Positions 16,173 to 24,271 are shown, counted from the stretch's first letter. The stretch: 44,575 bases of DNA from Kribbella catacumbae DSM 19601 (GCF_000372465.1 NZ_AQUZ01000066.1:1-44575); one strand, 5' to 3'. Notes: a model not told the origin generated them from the letters alone. Numbers and translations: made by a program.

Positions 16173-17336
16173 TCAAAGGAAGGCGGGTGGGCCGCCCTGG
16201 AGGGCTCGGTGGATGGCGTCTGGGTCGGCGAAGAAGTTTGGGACAAGGTTCTGGGCGTCGTAGTAGCGGTGGAAGACCGGGGTTTGCGAGCTGGACATCG
16301 GTGGCACGATCCAGGTCCAGTCGGCGGGGCAGCGGCGGCCTGCGCGCTCCTCCCTCTCCAGGTGGATGAGGAACCTGCGGGACTCGGTGTGGTGGTCGGT
16401 GATGGTCACGCCGCTCACGCGGAACGAGTGCAGTACCGCGCGGTTGATCTCGACCAAGGCCTGGTCTCGCCACAGGGTCGCCTCGTCCGAGGTGTCCAGC
16501 CCCATCCGTTCTGCAACCTCCGGGACCAGGGCGTAGCGGTCACTGTCGCCTAGGTTGCGGGCACCGATCTCCGTGCCCAGGTACCAACCGTTGAAGGGTG
16601 CAGCCGGGTAGGAGACACCGCCGATGACCAGCCGGTTGTTGCTGATGACCGGGACCGCGTGCCACCGCATGTCCAAGTCGGCGAACCAGGCCAGCTCAGG
16701 GTGCTCGAGTGGGACCTCGTGTACCGCCTGTGCGGGGAGCTGGAACAGCTGCGGTCCCTCCTCGACTGTCTCCACTACGAGCGGGAGCACGTCGAACGCT
16801 CCCGGGAGTTCGGGCGGCCGCCACCCGCGCTGGATCAGTTCGCTGGTGAAACTTCGGTAGCGGGGATCGCCGAGGACACGCCCGTTGGGTTGCTCGTACC
16901 CGGCGTACCGGACGAGTTGCTCGTTCCAGATCCTGGGGGCAGGCCGGAATGGGGTCTCGGGAGCGAAGACGCTGATCATCGGCCGGATCTGTCCGCCGTT
17001 GTGAGCCGCGCGTAGATGCTCGAAGCAGTGCCCGGCAACGCCGCCGGCGTCCGAGACGGTTCGCAGGTCGCGCACCTGCAGGCTGCGCCAGTACAGCCGA
17101 CCGATGCACCGTGCGTTGTTGCGCCAGGCGACGCGGGCGCCGAAGGCCAGCTCCTCGGCGGTGTGCCAGTAGGTTCCGGTCATGTCGATCTCGCGCATCA
17201 CCGCGGCGACCCGCGCCCCCATCCGTCCGGCCTTGGGGTTCTCGGCTTGAAAGAGCTCGAGGAACTCCTTGGCCGCGGCCCGAACCGTGTCGGTGTCGAC
17301 GCTCCCGGGGATCGGCTCGGGGACTGGCCGGCTCAC
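16173..17336 (-). CDS. nos: Bacterial nitric oxide synthase, oxygenase domain
   Basis: 387 residues from GTG 17336. The heme-thiolate Cys77 lies in 'WRNNARCIGR'. Other NOS hallmarks are 'NGGQIRPMISVF', 'LVRYAGYEQPNG', 'PFNGWYLGTEIGARN' (the Glu that binds L-arginine guanidinium) and 'DWTWIVPPMS' near the pterin/dimer interface. No reductase domain is attached, as in other bacterial NOS. It converts L-arginine to NO and citrulline with electrons from a separate flavoprotein. The frame stays open to GTG 17516, three bases from the DivIVA-like stop. That extension is hydrophobic then Arg/Pro-rich, lacks a ribosome binding site and is not typical of the family. It is third in an operon with a flavohemoglobin and a DivIVA-like protein. 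Confidence 0.93.
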   Translation of the reverse strand: MSRPVPEPIPGSVDTDTVRAAAKEFLELFQAENPKAGRMGARVAAVMREIDMTGTYWHTAEELAFGARVAWRNNARCIGRLYWRSLQVRDLRTVSDAGGVAGHCFEHLRAAHNGGQIRPMISVFAPETPFRPAPRIWNEQLVRYAGYEQPNGRVLGDPRYRSFTSELIQRGWRPPELPGAFDVLPLVVETVEEGPQLFQLPAQAVHEVPLEHPELAWFADLDMRWHAVPVISNNRLVIGGVSYPAAPFNGWYLGTEIGARNLGDSDRYALVPEVAERMGLDTSDEATLWRDQALVEINRAVLHSFRVSGVTITDHHTESRRFLIHLEREERAGRRCPADWTWIVPPMSSSQTPVFHRYYDAQNLVPNFFADPDAIHRALQGGPPAFL

Positions 17337-17519
17337 CGGATGTACAGGCCTCGCCCGGATCCTCCCGGGACCTGGTGACGCCCGACGGCCGGTCCTGCCC
17401 GACGGCCTGTCGCCGACCTGGAGAAGCTGTTCTCCGGCGTGGACCGCAACGATGTGGCAGGCGCAGATCCGAGCGACCAGGAAGAGGATTGCCAGGCTCA
17501 GTACTACGACGGTCACCGG

Positions 17520-18158
17520 TCAGTCCGAGCCCGGGGAATCCGGACCGCTCCCGTTTCGGAAGCGGAGCTGCCGGTCGCTCAAGTCGTCGTGCAAGGGGTC
17601 GGTCCGATGGGGCGCTGCGGACCCCGGCTTGCCGGACTGAGGCGTGCTCCCGAGCTGGTCGACCTCGGTGGCGAACGAGTTCACGATCGACTGCATCTGC
17701 GCCTGGGCTGTTTGTGCGTACGAGCGAACCTGCTGCCCGGCCGTGTCCATAGCCTCCGCGACAATCCTGCGCTCGTGTTCACGCGCCTGACCGATGCGCT
17801 CGCGGGCGTCCTTGCTGACGTCCTGAACCATCTCCTCGACCACGAGCTGTGCTTGGCTGAACATTTGGACGACCTGTTCGTTCACGCGGTCGCCGGCCTG
17901 CTCGTGCTGGTCCAGTTCCGCCTGCACGCGCTGCAACTCCGCCCGCCCGCGCTGCAGCTCGGCCTGGAGACGTTCGTTCTTTGCCCAGCTCTCGCCGAGC
18001 TGTCTCTGGGTGGCCTGCACCTGGTCAGCCAGCAGATCGAGGTACTCGTAGACCTTGCCCGCGTCGAGGCCGCGCATCCGCCGTTGGAACGCCTTGTCCC
18101 TGATCGACTGGGGTGTTTGCTGCGGAGAGTCGTGGCGGCGTTGGTTGTTGATCGTCAC
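17520..18158 (-). CDS. DivIVA-domain coiled-coil protein in NO operon
   Basis: 212 residues from GTG 18158, which has AGGAG seven bases upstream. Residues ~16-45 ('SIRDKAFQRRMRGLDAGKVY' then 'EYLDLLADQV') match the N-terminal DivIVA/Wag31 motif that binds curved membrane. Residues ~46-165 are a Gln/Glu/Arg heptad coiled coil ('ELQRGRAELQRVQAELDQHE'), and the tail is disordered and Asp/Gly-rich. DivIVA proteins organise poles and septa in actinobacteria. This one is too short and too far from cell-division genes to be the housekeeping copy. It is embedded between flavohemoglobin and NOS, overlapping the first by 134 bases as annotated. A scaffold for the two heme enzymes is a reasonable but untested idea. 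Confidence 0.85.
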   Translation of the reverse strand: MTINNQRRHDSPQQTPQSIRDKAFQRRMRGLDAGKVYEYLDLLADQVQATQRQLGESWAKNERLQAELQRGRAELQRVQAELDQHEQAGDRVNEQVVQMFSQAQLVVEEMVQDVSKDARERIGQAREHERRIVAEAMDTAGQQVRSYAQTAQAQMQSIVNSFATEVDQLGSTPQSGKPGSAAPHRTDPLHDDLSDRQLRFRNGSGPDSPGSD

Positions 18159-19329
18159 TTGCTGTCTCCTGACCTGGTCGCGCCGGCCCGACGGCGTGCT
18201 CGCCCGCGGCTGCGTAGTAGAAGTGCTCGTACTTGATGTGCTCGGGATGCATACCGGCCGCGGCCAGCTGCTCCAGCGTGTGCGCGACCATCTGCGGACC
18301 ACCGCACACCATCGCCGTACGCCCGTGCAGCAGTTGCCGGGCTGCGACCGTGCCGACCTTCCCGCGCGTCCCGGGATAGGACGGGTCGTCGGACACGACT
18401 TCCGTGTAGTCGAACCATGGCCGCTTCTGGGCCAGTTCTCGCAGCCGCGGGCGGTCGTAGAGGTGCCAGGGCATCCGGACGCCGTGGAGCAGATGGACCA
18501 GAGGCCCAGTGCCCGACCGTTGCCATTCGTGGTCGATCTGTTCGAGGACGGCCAGAAGCGGAGCTAGACCAGTACCGCCGGCGACCAACAGCAACTCCCT
18601 CGCGTGGCCTTCCCGCAGAGTCAGCCGCTCGCCGACCGGCGCCCCCAGCTTCACGGTGTCGCCGGCCTTCAGAGACCGCACCACGGTCGGGCTCACCTGG
18701 CCGCCGTCGATCTGTTGCACGTGCAGATCGATGGAGCCGTCCGGACGTGGGGCGTTGGCCGGGCTGAAGTACCGCCACTGCCGGGGGCGTTGCGGGATCT
18801 CCACGGACACCGACTGGCCGGGGAGGAACTGGAACGCCCGCCTCGGCCGGACAGTCAGCAGCGTGAGGTCCATGGTCCGCCGCTCGGCAGAGATCACGTC
18901 GGCGTCCCACCAATCAGGGCTGGACTCCGATGACGTCTCCGCCGCCTCGACCATGATCCGCGCGACGACCTGGTACGCCGCCGTCCAGTGCGCGGCGAGC
19001 TCCTCGTCCCACTCGGACCCCAGGAAATGCATCAGGGTCGCGCACAGCGAGGCGCCGACCGCGTTGTAGTGCTCGGCTACGACGGCGTACTTGCGGTGGT
19101 CGCGGCCGAGGTGCTGCAGGAAGTCCGCATCATGCTCGATCTGGTCGGCGTGGCTGACGATTCTGCCGAGTGCGCTGACGAACTTGTCCCGCTGGTTGGA
19201 CATGGACAGCGGGAACATCGTCCGCACCTCGGGATGAGACACGAAGATGTGCGAGTAGAAGTACAGCGGCACCTGATCTCCGTGCTTCGTGACCTGGTCC
19301 CAGCTGCGTTGCAGGGCGTACGCGTCCAT
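18025..19329 (-). CDS. Flavohemoglobin-like globin/ferredoxin reductase
   Basis: 434 residues. The globin domain (1-135) keeps Tyr (B10 region 'LYFYSHIF'), Gln in 'MSNQRDK' (E7) and a His in 'GRDHRKYAV' where the proximal ligand is expected. The FAD domain has 'RYFSPAN' (R-x-x-S motif), and the NAD domain has 'GGTGLAPLLAVL', 'CGGPQMV' and the terminal 'EHFYYA'. Such proteins oxidise NO to nitrate and can pass electrons onward, so this one could both detoxify NO and reduce the NOS encoded downstream. After 'EHFYYAAAGEH' a normal member would end. Here ~45 extra residues are read out of frame through the start of the DivIVA-like gene, suggesting a lost stop by a one-base change. Confidence 0.9.
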   Translation of the reverse strand: MDAYALQRSWDQVTKHGDQVPLYFYSHIFVSHPEVRTMFPLSMSNQRDKFVSALGRIVSHADQIEHDADFLQHLGRDHRKYAVVAEHYNAVGASLCATLMHFLGSEWDEELAAHWTAAYQVVARIMVEAAETSSESSPDWWDADVISAERRTMDLTLLTVRPRRAFQFLPGQSVSVEIPQRPRQWRYFSPANAPRPDGSIDLHVQQIDGGQVSPTVVRSLKAGDTVKLGAPVGERLTLREGHARELLLVAGGTGLAPLLAVLEQIDHEWQRSGTGPLVHLLHGVRMPWHLYDRPRLRELAQKRPWFDYTEVVSDDPSYPGTRGKVGTVAARQLLHGRTAMVCGGPQMVAHTLEQLAAAGMHPEHIKYEHFYYAAAGEHAVGPARPGQETASDDQQPTPPRLSAANTPVDQGQGVPTADARPRRGQGLRVPRSAG

Positions 19330-19634
19330 CGGGCTTCGCTATCCGGCTCGGAACGGCGGCTCCTCGAGGGAAGCGGACGGACCATCAGTGGGGGCCATAT
19401 GCTCCGGGTCGTCGGCAGCTCGAGCCGACAGGTGGTGCGTTGACAAGGGTTCCCTCCCAATTCAGGCCCCGAGTCCAGTCCTCCGACCTACCCGACCTAC
19501 CCTCGGGCCAGCGGGTTGAAACCGTTGATCGGACTCAATCGTCTCGAAATCTCGTCACGAGCATTTATAGTTGCCCTAGGCAACTACCTGGCAAAACCGG
19601 TATGGTCCGGACGCTCGCGCAGACCTGTCACCGG
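19330..19634. other. Regulatory region upstream of the NO operon
   Basis: About 305 bases without a gene. It holds a MarR-type palindrome (19568-19586) and a short tandem CGACCTACC repeat near 19486-19503. No credible reading frame with a ribosome binding site was found on either strand. Confidence 0.5.
19568..19586. promoter_or_regulatory. MarR-type palindromic operator
   Basis: TAGTTGCCCTAGGCAACTA: perfect 8-bp arms around CTA, in an AT-richer patch 239 bp upstream of the flavohemoglobin start. TTGCC...GGCAA palindromes are typical MarR-family targets in actinobacteria. No marR gene is nearby, so it either serves the NO operon in trans or is left from a deleted gene. Confidence 0.5.
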
Positions 19635-20025
19635 CTAGCAAACGCTTCCCTGTTGGGCGGACTGGGTTGCTGAGGTTGGGTCGTTGGTGGTGAGGCGTGC
19701 GGTGGCGAGGCCGACGAGGGCCCGTGCCTCGATGTAGGGGTAGACGTTGCGGGCGATCGCCAAGCTGTCCTCGAACCACTGGGCGGCCGCGGGCGCGTCG
19801 CCGAGGGCGAGGTGGGCTTGCGCGACGGTGGCTGCGGTTTGGGCTGTTGCCACCCGATGTGGTGGTCCAGGTGCGCGGCAGCCGTCGTCCATCCCGTGGC
19901 GACCGCGAACTGCCCGCCGGCCAGACAGTCGGAGTGATCCGCCAGGACAGAGCGGGATCCAGCGCCGTTGTCAGCTGATCAAAATGTGCCGGCAGCTCTG
20001 GGGCTGGCCTGGACTGGAGATTCAT
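19635..20025 (-). pseudogene. TPR-containing protein, C-terminal remnant
   Basis: The clearest part is an 85-codon frame with 'VAQAHLALGDAPAAAQWFED' and 'YIEARALVGLATARL', two TPR-like helix pairs common at the C-terminus of large LuxR/AfsR-type regulators. Upstream, similar-looking sequence ('ELPAHFDQLTTALDPALSW') continues in a different frame, so at least one frameshift is present and no promoter or start remains. The parent family is uncertain. Confidence 0.5.
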
Positions 20026-20059
20026 CAGCCCGAGCGCCGTGGCCCGGGTATGGATGGTG

Positions 20060-20482
20060 TCAGCCGAGGCCGGAGCGGGCTATTACGTTGGTGATGGTGA
20101 TGTGGACTGCGGTGAAGCCTTCCTGGGCGAATGATTCGGCGATGGCTTCTGCGGGGTGGGTGGGGTAGTAGCGGTCGGCGATGGCTGTGGCGACGTGTTT
20201 GAGCTGGTCTGGGTCGGCGGAGACTCGTGCGTGGCCCTCGATGGTCACGAAGCCGTAGGGTTGCTGGTCGTCGCTGACGCAGACCGCGATGCGTTGGTCG
20301 CGGGCGAGGCTGTTGCCTTTGACGCTGCCGGGGGAGAGGGCGAAGGCGAGTTCGTCGCCGTCGAGGGTGAAGCAGACCGGGGTGACGTGGGGGCGCCCGT
20401 CGGCGCGGGTGAGGGCTATGTGGGCGAGCTTCGTTCCTGTGGTGACGAAGGATCGCCATTCGGTCGTGGTCATTGTTTCCAT
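20060..20482 (-). CDS. PPOX-class flavin/F420-dependent oxidoreductase
   Basis: 140 residues, a split beta-barrel of the pyridoxamine-phosphate-oxidase-like superfamily. Visible are 'GTKLAHIALTRADGRPHVTP' (cofactor phosphate strand), 'LAFALSPGSVKGNSLARDQR' and 'VTIEGHARV', all in the order of actinobacterial F420-binding PPOX proteins. AAGGAA lies ten bases before ATG 20482. It precedes a shorter PPOX-like gene on the same strand by 24 bases in the order of transcription, so both may share a transcript. The physiological substrate is unknown for most members. Confidence 0.88.
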   Translation of the reverse strand: METMTTTEWRSFVTTGTKLAHIALTRADGRPHVTPVCFTLDGDELAFALSPGSVKGNSLARDQRIAVCVSDDQQPYGFVTIEGHARVSADPDQLKHVATAIADRYYPTHPAEAIAESFAQEGFTAVHITITNVIARSGLG

Positions 20483-20506
20483 GAGGTGTGTTCCTTTCGG
20501 TCGCAG

Positions 20507-20833
20507 CTAGGGGCGCCAGCGGGTCGCGATGAAGCCGGATTCCTTGCCGAAGGCAAATACCTGCGCCGGCTCTACGGAGTAGACGTGCCGGTGGTCGGTG
20601 GCGTCGCCCGGGTCGTAGAACTCGCCGTCTTTGACGATCGGGCGCCACCACGGGTACTTCGCTGGAAAGAGGTCCGCGACCTGCTGTAGTTGGGCTGCGT
20701 TCCGGATGAGGTGGGCGGTGCCTTCGAGAACCAAGTCGACCTCAGGCCCGGGCGCGGTGACCGCGCAACTGAGCGTTGTCAGGGGTGTGCCGCGGGGGCT
20801 GGAGAGCTGCTCGGGAGTCGGGTGCGTCGTCAT
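20507..20833 (-). CDS. Truncated pyridoxamine 5'-phosphate oxidase-like protein
   Basis: 108 residues. The part from 'LSCAVTAPGPEVDLVLEGTA' to 'VFAFGKESGFIATRWRP' matches the second half of ~150-residue PPOX-fold proteins. The first half with the flavin-phosphate strands ('TRPDGRPH..P' type) is missing and is replaced by a short Pro/Ser-rich lead. It is therefore probably an N-terminally truncated, inactive relic. It could still be transcribed with the intact PPOX gene downstream. Confidence 0.6.
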   Translation of the reverse strand: MTTHPTPEQLSSPRGTPLTTLSCAVTAPGPEVDLVLEGTAHLIRNAAQLQQVADLFPAKYPWWRPIVKDGEFYDPGDATDHRHVYSVEPAQVFAFGKESGFIATRWRP

Positions 20834-21026
20834 ATCAATGACGCTATGGCGCGACGGTGCATTGAGAAAAGCAATGGTTTCCGATCAAGTCGATCGCTAT
20901 TGACGATGCTGCGGCCCACTTGCTGAACGATGAGTTTCCGCATGGCGTTCATTCTGGTCTAGCCCGGGGTTAAGGAGGCGGGTGCCGTGTCAGCGCGGTG
21001 ACTGGGTGGTGTCAGGACGGTTGGCG

Positions 21027-22280
21027 ATGGTTGTCGGCATGAACACAACGAGTGGTGCAACCGTGCAGGGACACGTTGAGGACGGCTGGGGGAAGGTCGC
21101 GGATGCGTTCCGGGCGAACTTCGACGGAAACCCCGGTGAGGCGGGCGCGTCGTGTTGCGTCTACGAAGGAGGGCGGCCGGTCGTCGACCTGTGGGGTGGC
21201 TTCGCCGACACAGAGGCCAAGCGGCCGTGGAACGAGGACACCATCGCCCAGGTCGCATCCACGACCAAGGGTGCCACCGCGATCTGCGCGCACATGCTGG
21301 CGCAGCGCGGTGAGTTGGATCTGGATGCGCCGGTGGTCAAGTACTGGCCGGAGTTTGGTGCTGGGGGCAAGGAGCAGATTCCGGTGCGTTGGTTGCTTTC
21401 GCACCAGGCCGGTCTGCCGGTTGTCGATGGACCGTTGACGCTCGAGGAGGCGTACGAGTGGGATCCGGTGATCCGGGCGCTCGAGGCGCAGAAGCCGTTG
21501 TGGCAGCCGGGAACCGAGCACGTCTACCACGCCATGACGTATGGCTACCTGGTCGGTGAGGTCGTACGCCGTATCTCGGGGAAGTCGCTCGGCACCTTCT
21601 TCGCTGACGAGGTGGCTGGGCCGCTCGGTCTGCAGGCCTGGATCGGGTTGCCCGAGGAGCAGGAAGAGAAGGTGGCGCGGATCGAGTACGCCGCTCCGTT
21701 CACCCTGGAGGAGATGACCGAAGGCATCCTCGAGACCACCCGGCTGGACGCGGACACGGTCAACCAATGGATGACCTCGGTGTGGGGTGAGGGTTCTGTC
21801 CAGGCCAGCGCTGCCACACTTGGCGGCGCCTTCGACCCGACCTCGGACTACTTCACCAAGCGTGCTTGGCGTGCGGCCGAGGTTCCGGCCGCGAACATGG
21901 TCGCCGACGCGCGTTCGGTGGCGCGGATGTACGCCGCCACGGTGAGCGATGTCGACGGCATCCGGCTGCTGGAGCCGGCGACGGTCGAGCGGGCGATCGA
22001 GGTACAGACCGACAAGACGCGGATGCACGGGCTGCCGCCGGGGCTGGACCTCCCGGCTGACCGCTCCTTCTACATGTCGCTCGGGTTCTGGCGGTCCTGC
22101 CCGCCGCAGCCGATGCTCGGCCCGAAGTCGTTCGGCCACCCGGGCTCCGGCGGATCGATCGGCTTCGCGGACCCCGATGCCGGTGTCGGATTCGGTTACG
22201 TGATGAACCTCTGGTCGTTCCGGGTCGGCGAGCCACGGGCGTCGAGCCTGGCCAACGCGGTCAAGGTCTGCCTCGGCTGA
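21027..22280 (+). CDS. Serine hydrolase, class C beta-lactamase/esterase EstB family
   Basis: 417 residues. The nucleophile and Lys lie in 'VASTTKGAT' (S-x-x-K). The Tyr motif region is 'VYHAMTYGYLVGEV', and the third box is 'FGHPGSGGSIGF' (H-x-G in place of KTG), the usual arrangement of EstB-type esterases and DD-peptidase-like enzymes. No signal peptide is seen, so a cytoplasmic esterase is likelier than a true beta-lactamase. ATG 21027 is preferred because AGGA sits nine bases upstream; a second ATG follows four codons later. It stands alone and is convergent with the next operon, separated by a strong hairpin. Confidence 0.9.
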   Translation: MVVGMNTTSGATVQGHVEDGWGKVADAFRANFDGNPGEAGASCCVYEGGRPVVDLWGGFADTEAKRPWNEDTIAQVASTTKGATAICAHMLAQRGELDLDAPVVKYWPEFGAGGKEQIPVRWLLSHQAGLPVVDGPLTLEEAYEWDPVIRALEAQKPLWQPGTEHVYHAMTYGYLVGEVVRRISGKSLGTFFADEVAGPLGLQAWIGLPEEQEEKVARIEYAAPFTLEEMTEGILETTRLDADTVNQWMTSVWGEGSVQASAATLGGAFDPTSDYFTKRAWRAAEVPAANMVADARSVARMYAATVSDVDGIRLLEPATVERAIEVQTDKTRMHGLPPGLDLPADRSFYMSLGFWRSCPPQPMLGPKSFGHPGSGGSIGFADPDAGVGFGYVMNLWSFRVGEPRASSLANAVKVCLG

Positions 22281-22294
22281 CGGCGTACTGAGGT

Positions 22295-22329
22295 GGCCGT
22301 GGGAGGTGAGCAACACACCTCCCACGGCC
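22295..22329. terminator. Bidirectional terminator hairpin
   Basis: Perfect 14-bp arms GGCCGTGGGAGGTG / CACCTCCCACGGCC with a seven-base loop, 14 bases after the serine hydrolase stop and five bases before the stop of the convergent PEP mutase-like gene. Confidence 0.8.
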
Positions 22330-22334
22330 GCCCT

Positions 22335-23096
22335 CTACTTCCGCGCCTCGAGGAGCGTCTGGAGGTCGGTGTGTAGGTGGTCGAGGGCGCTGCGGTACAG
22401 CTGAGGACCGACGGAGACCCGGGCTACGCCTAGTGCGCGGAGCTTGGACAGCGAGCCGCCCTTCAGGGGAAAGCCTGCGTTTACCGGTGCGTCGACCTCG
22501 GTGAGGATGGCGCGGAGGTCGTTCGGGGTGGCTCCGGGAGGGAAGATGCAGTCTGCGCCGGCTGACCAGTAGGCCTTGGCTCTGGTGATTGCGTCGGGGC
22601 GCTGCTGGTTCTCGGGTAGGGGAGAGGTGTGGAAGAAGGAGTCGATTCGGGCGTTGATGACCAGCGGTACGCCGATGCGGTCGGCGGCTGCACGCATTTT
22701 GGTGATGTAGGTGGCGCGTACGTCGACGTCGAGTAGGCCGCCGTTGGCGTGATCCGTGTCCTCGATGTTGCAGCCGACTGCTCCGATGTCGATCAGGAGT
22801 TCGGCCAGCTCCTCGGCCGGCATCCCGTAGCCGGCCTCGGCGTCGACGGTGACCGGTACGTCGACAGAGGCTGCGATGCGTTGAGCGACGTACAGCATCT
22901 CGTCGCTCGGGGCGCCCTCGCCGTCGTCGTAGCCCAGAGCGGCGGAGATCGCGTTGCTCGCGGTCGCGATCACCGGGAAGCCTGCGTCGACGACGGCGCG
23001 GGCGCTGCCCACGTCCCAGGCGTTCGGCAGTACCAGCGGGTCGCCCGGGATGTGCAGGGAACGAAGCAGCTTGGCCTTGTCGGCTTGATCAGACAT
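22335..23096 (-). CDS. Isocitrate lyase / PEP mutase family protein
   Basis: 253 residues, a TIM barrel. Motifs 'LPNAWDVGSARAV', 'VDAEAGYG', 'GCNIEDT' and 'INARIDSF' carry the Mg2+-binding Asp/Glu residues of the PEP mutase/oxaloacetate hydrolase group. The 'KKCGH' loop of true isocitrate lyase is absent. Start: ATG 23096, with TGAGG just upstream and seven bases between it and the SDR stop. A TTG five codons earlier is unlikely. It ends an operon with SRPBCC, ArsR and SDR genes. Likely C-C or P-C bond chemistry on a small 2-oxo acid; the substrate is unknown. Confidence 0.88.
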   Translation of the reverse strand: MSDQADKAKLLRSLHIPGDPLVLPNAWDVGSARAVVDAGFPVIATASNAISAALGYDDGEGAPSDEMLYVAQRIAASVDVPVTVDAEAGYGMPAEELAELLIDIGAVGCNIEDTDHANGGLLDVDVRATYITKMRAAADRIGVPLVINARIDSFFHTSPLPENQQRPDAITRAKAYWSAGADCIFPPGATPNDLRAILTEVDAPVNAGFPLKGGSLSKLRALGVARVSVGPQLYRSALDHLHTDLQTLLEARK

Positions 23097-23103
23097 AGGG
23101 GCC

Positions 23104-23913
23104 TCAGTCAACCAGTGCGCCGGCGGACAGATTGGCGATCGTTCCGGTCATGACTCCAGCTCGGTCCGAGGCCAGGAACGCGGCCGTCTCCGCGACTTCG
23201 GTGAGCGTAGGCAGCCGCTTGAGCAGCGTCCCCTGCGCCATCCCACCTTCGAGGAACTCCTGGACAGACTGCCCGGCGCCTGCAGCCATTGGCTCGAAGA
23301 GGTCACTGGTGTAGGAACCCGCTGCCGGCGCATCGACGACAGCGTGCGGACGGATGCCGATCACTCGGATGTTGCGAGGTGCCAGTTCGGCGGCCAGTAC
23401 TCGCGAGAAGGCCTCCTTGCCGGCCGCGCTCACGCTATGTCCCAAGATGCCGCCGACAGCCAGCTTGGAACCCGGCTCGGACAAAGTCAGGATGACGCCA
23501 GGACGGTCGCCGCCCATGTGCCGCGCTACCGCCTTGCTGGTGATGAACAGCGTCCGCAGAAAGCCATCGACCGGACGCATGAACTCCTCCAGCGAGAGGT
23601 CCGCCAGGAAGGTTCCCTGGTCGTGCATCACACTCACGGCGTTCACGGCGATGTCGATACTGCCGGCCGTCGCCGCGACCGCTTCGGCGTGCTTTTCGAC
23701 CGCCTGCTGATCGAGTACGTCGACTTGCGCGGTCTCGACCTTTCCGCCCGTGGCGGCGATCTCATCCGCCACGGCGTCGAGTTTCGCCTGCGTCCGCCCG
23801 GCGATGAAGACCCTCGCGCCTTCCCGGGCGAATACTCGTGCGATCGCGCCGCCGATAGCGCCCCCGCCGCCATAGATGACAGCGTTCTTGTCGCTGAGCA
23901 GTAGCTCACTCAT
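23104..23913 (-). CDS. Short-chain dehydrogenase-like protein lacking the usual catalytic Tyr
   Basis: 269 residues with a Rossmann fold: 'VIYGGGGAIGGAIARVFARE' at the N-terminus and 'VDVLDQQAV' for the adenine-ring Asp. The active-site region reads 'GHSVSAAGKEAFSRVLA', where the classical Tyr-x3-Lys Tyr would be Ser. 'LTLSEPGS' supplies a possible Ser. This pattern is seen in divergent SDRs, including enoyl-reductase-like ones. It overlaps the arsR stop by eight bases, so it is coupled within the operon. It may reduce an unusual substrate or be non-catalytic. Confidence 0.85.
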   Translation of the reverse strand: MSELLLSDKNAVIYGGGGAIGGAIARVFAREGARVFIAGRTQAKLDAVADEIAATGGKVETAQVDVLDQQAVEKHAEAVAATAGSIDIAVNAVSVMHDQGTFLADLSLEEFMRPVDGFLRTLFITSKAVARHMGGDRPGVILTLSEPGSKLAVGGILGHSVSAAGKEAFSRVLAAELAPRNIRVIGIRPHAVVDAPAAGSYTSDLFEPMAAGAGQSVQEFLEGGMAQGTLLKRLPTLTEVAETAAFLASDRAGVMTGTIANLSAGALVD

Positions 23914-24271
23914 CTGTGTTCCCCAAAGGTGATTGATTCTTCGTCTGACGCTGGATCTGTTCCGCCAGGCGCTTGATGCGGTTCAGCCGCGTATCCCAGG
24001 TCTTGCCGACCTCATTCAGTTGGCGTACGGCGCGGGCGAGTTGCGCCTCGTCGACCTCGTACCGCCGCTCGCGTCCCATCGGGGTCGCGTGCACGAGGCC
24101 GGCGCGATCGAGGACGCCCAGGTGCTTCGTGACCGCCTGGCGCGTGATCGGGAGACAGTCGCTGAGGCTGGTCGGAGTACCGACTCCTTCCGCGAGCAGC
24201 AGGTCGAGCAGGCGACGCCTGATCGGGTCGCCGATCGCCGACCAGAGTTCGTCGTCGACGGCAACGGTCAT
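23906..24271 (-). CDS. ArsR-family regulator (SRPBCC-associated type)
   Basis: 121 residues with a winged helix: 'IGDPIRRRLLDLLLAEG', recognition helix 'PITRQAVTKHLGVLDRAGLV' and wing 'GRERRYEV'. No Cys cluster for metal sensing, as expected for the group that is paired with AHSA1/SRPBCC genes. It overlaps that gene's stop by an ATGA junction and the next SDR gene by eight bases. Two palindromes surrounding the promoter of the operon (24734-24794) are the probable autoregulatory targets. Confidence 0.9.
   Translation of the reverse strand: MTVAVDDELWSAIGDPIRRRLLDLLLAEGVGTPTSLSDCLPITRQAVTKHLGVLDRAGLVHATPMGRERRYEVDEAQLARAVRQLNEVGKTWDTRLNRIKRLAEQIQRQTKNQSPLGNTDE

Noticed and set aside
17337..17516. 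N-terminal hydrophobic extension of the NOS frame (GTG 17516)
   Set aside because: No ribosome binding site, Arg/Pro-rich and with unusual AGG codons; bacterial NOS of normal length begins near 17336. A membrane-anchored NOS was considered but not supported.
21012..22325. 437-codon minus-strand frame opposite the serine hydrolase
   Set aside because: Arg/His/Leu-rich shadow of a gene with intact S-x-x-K and H-x-G motifs. It also runs through the terminator hairpin.
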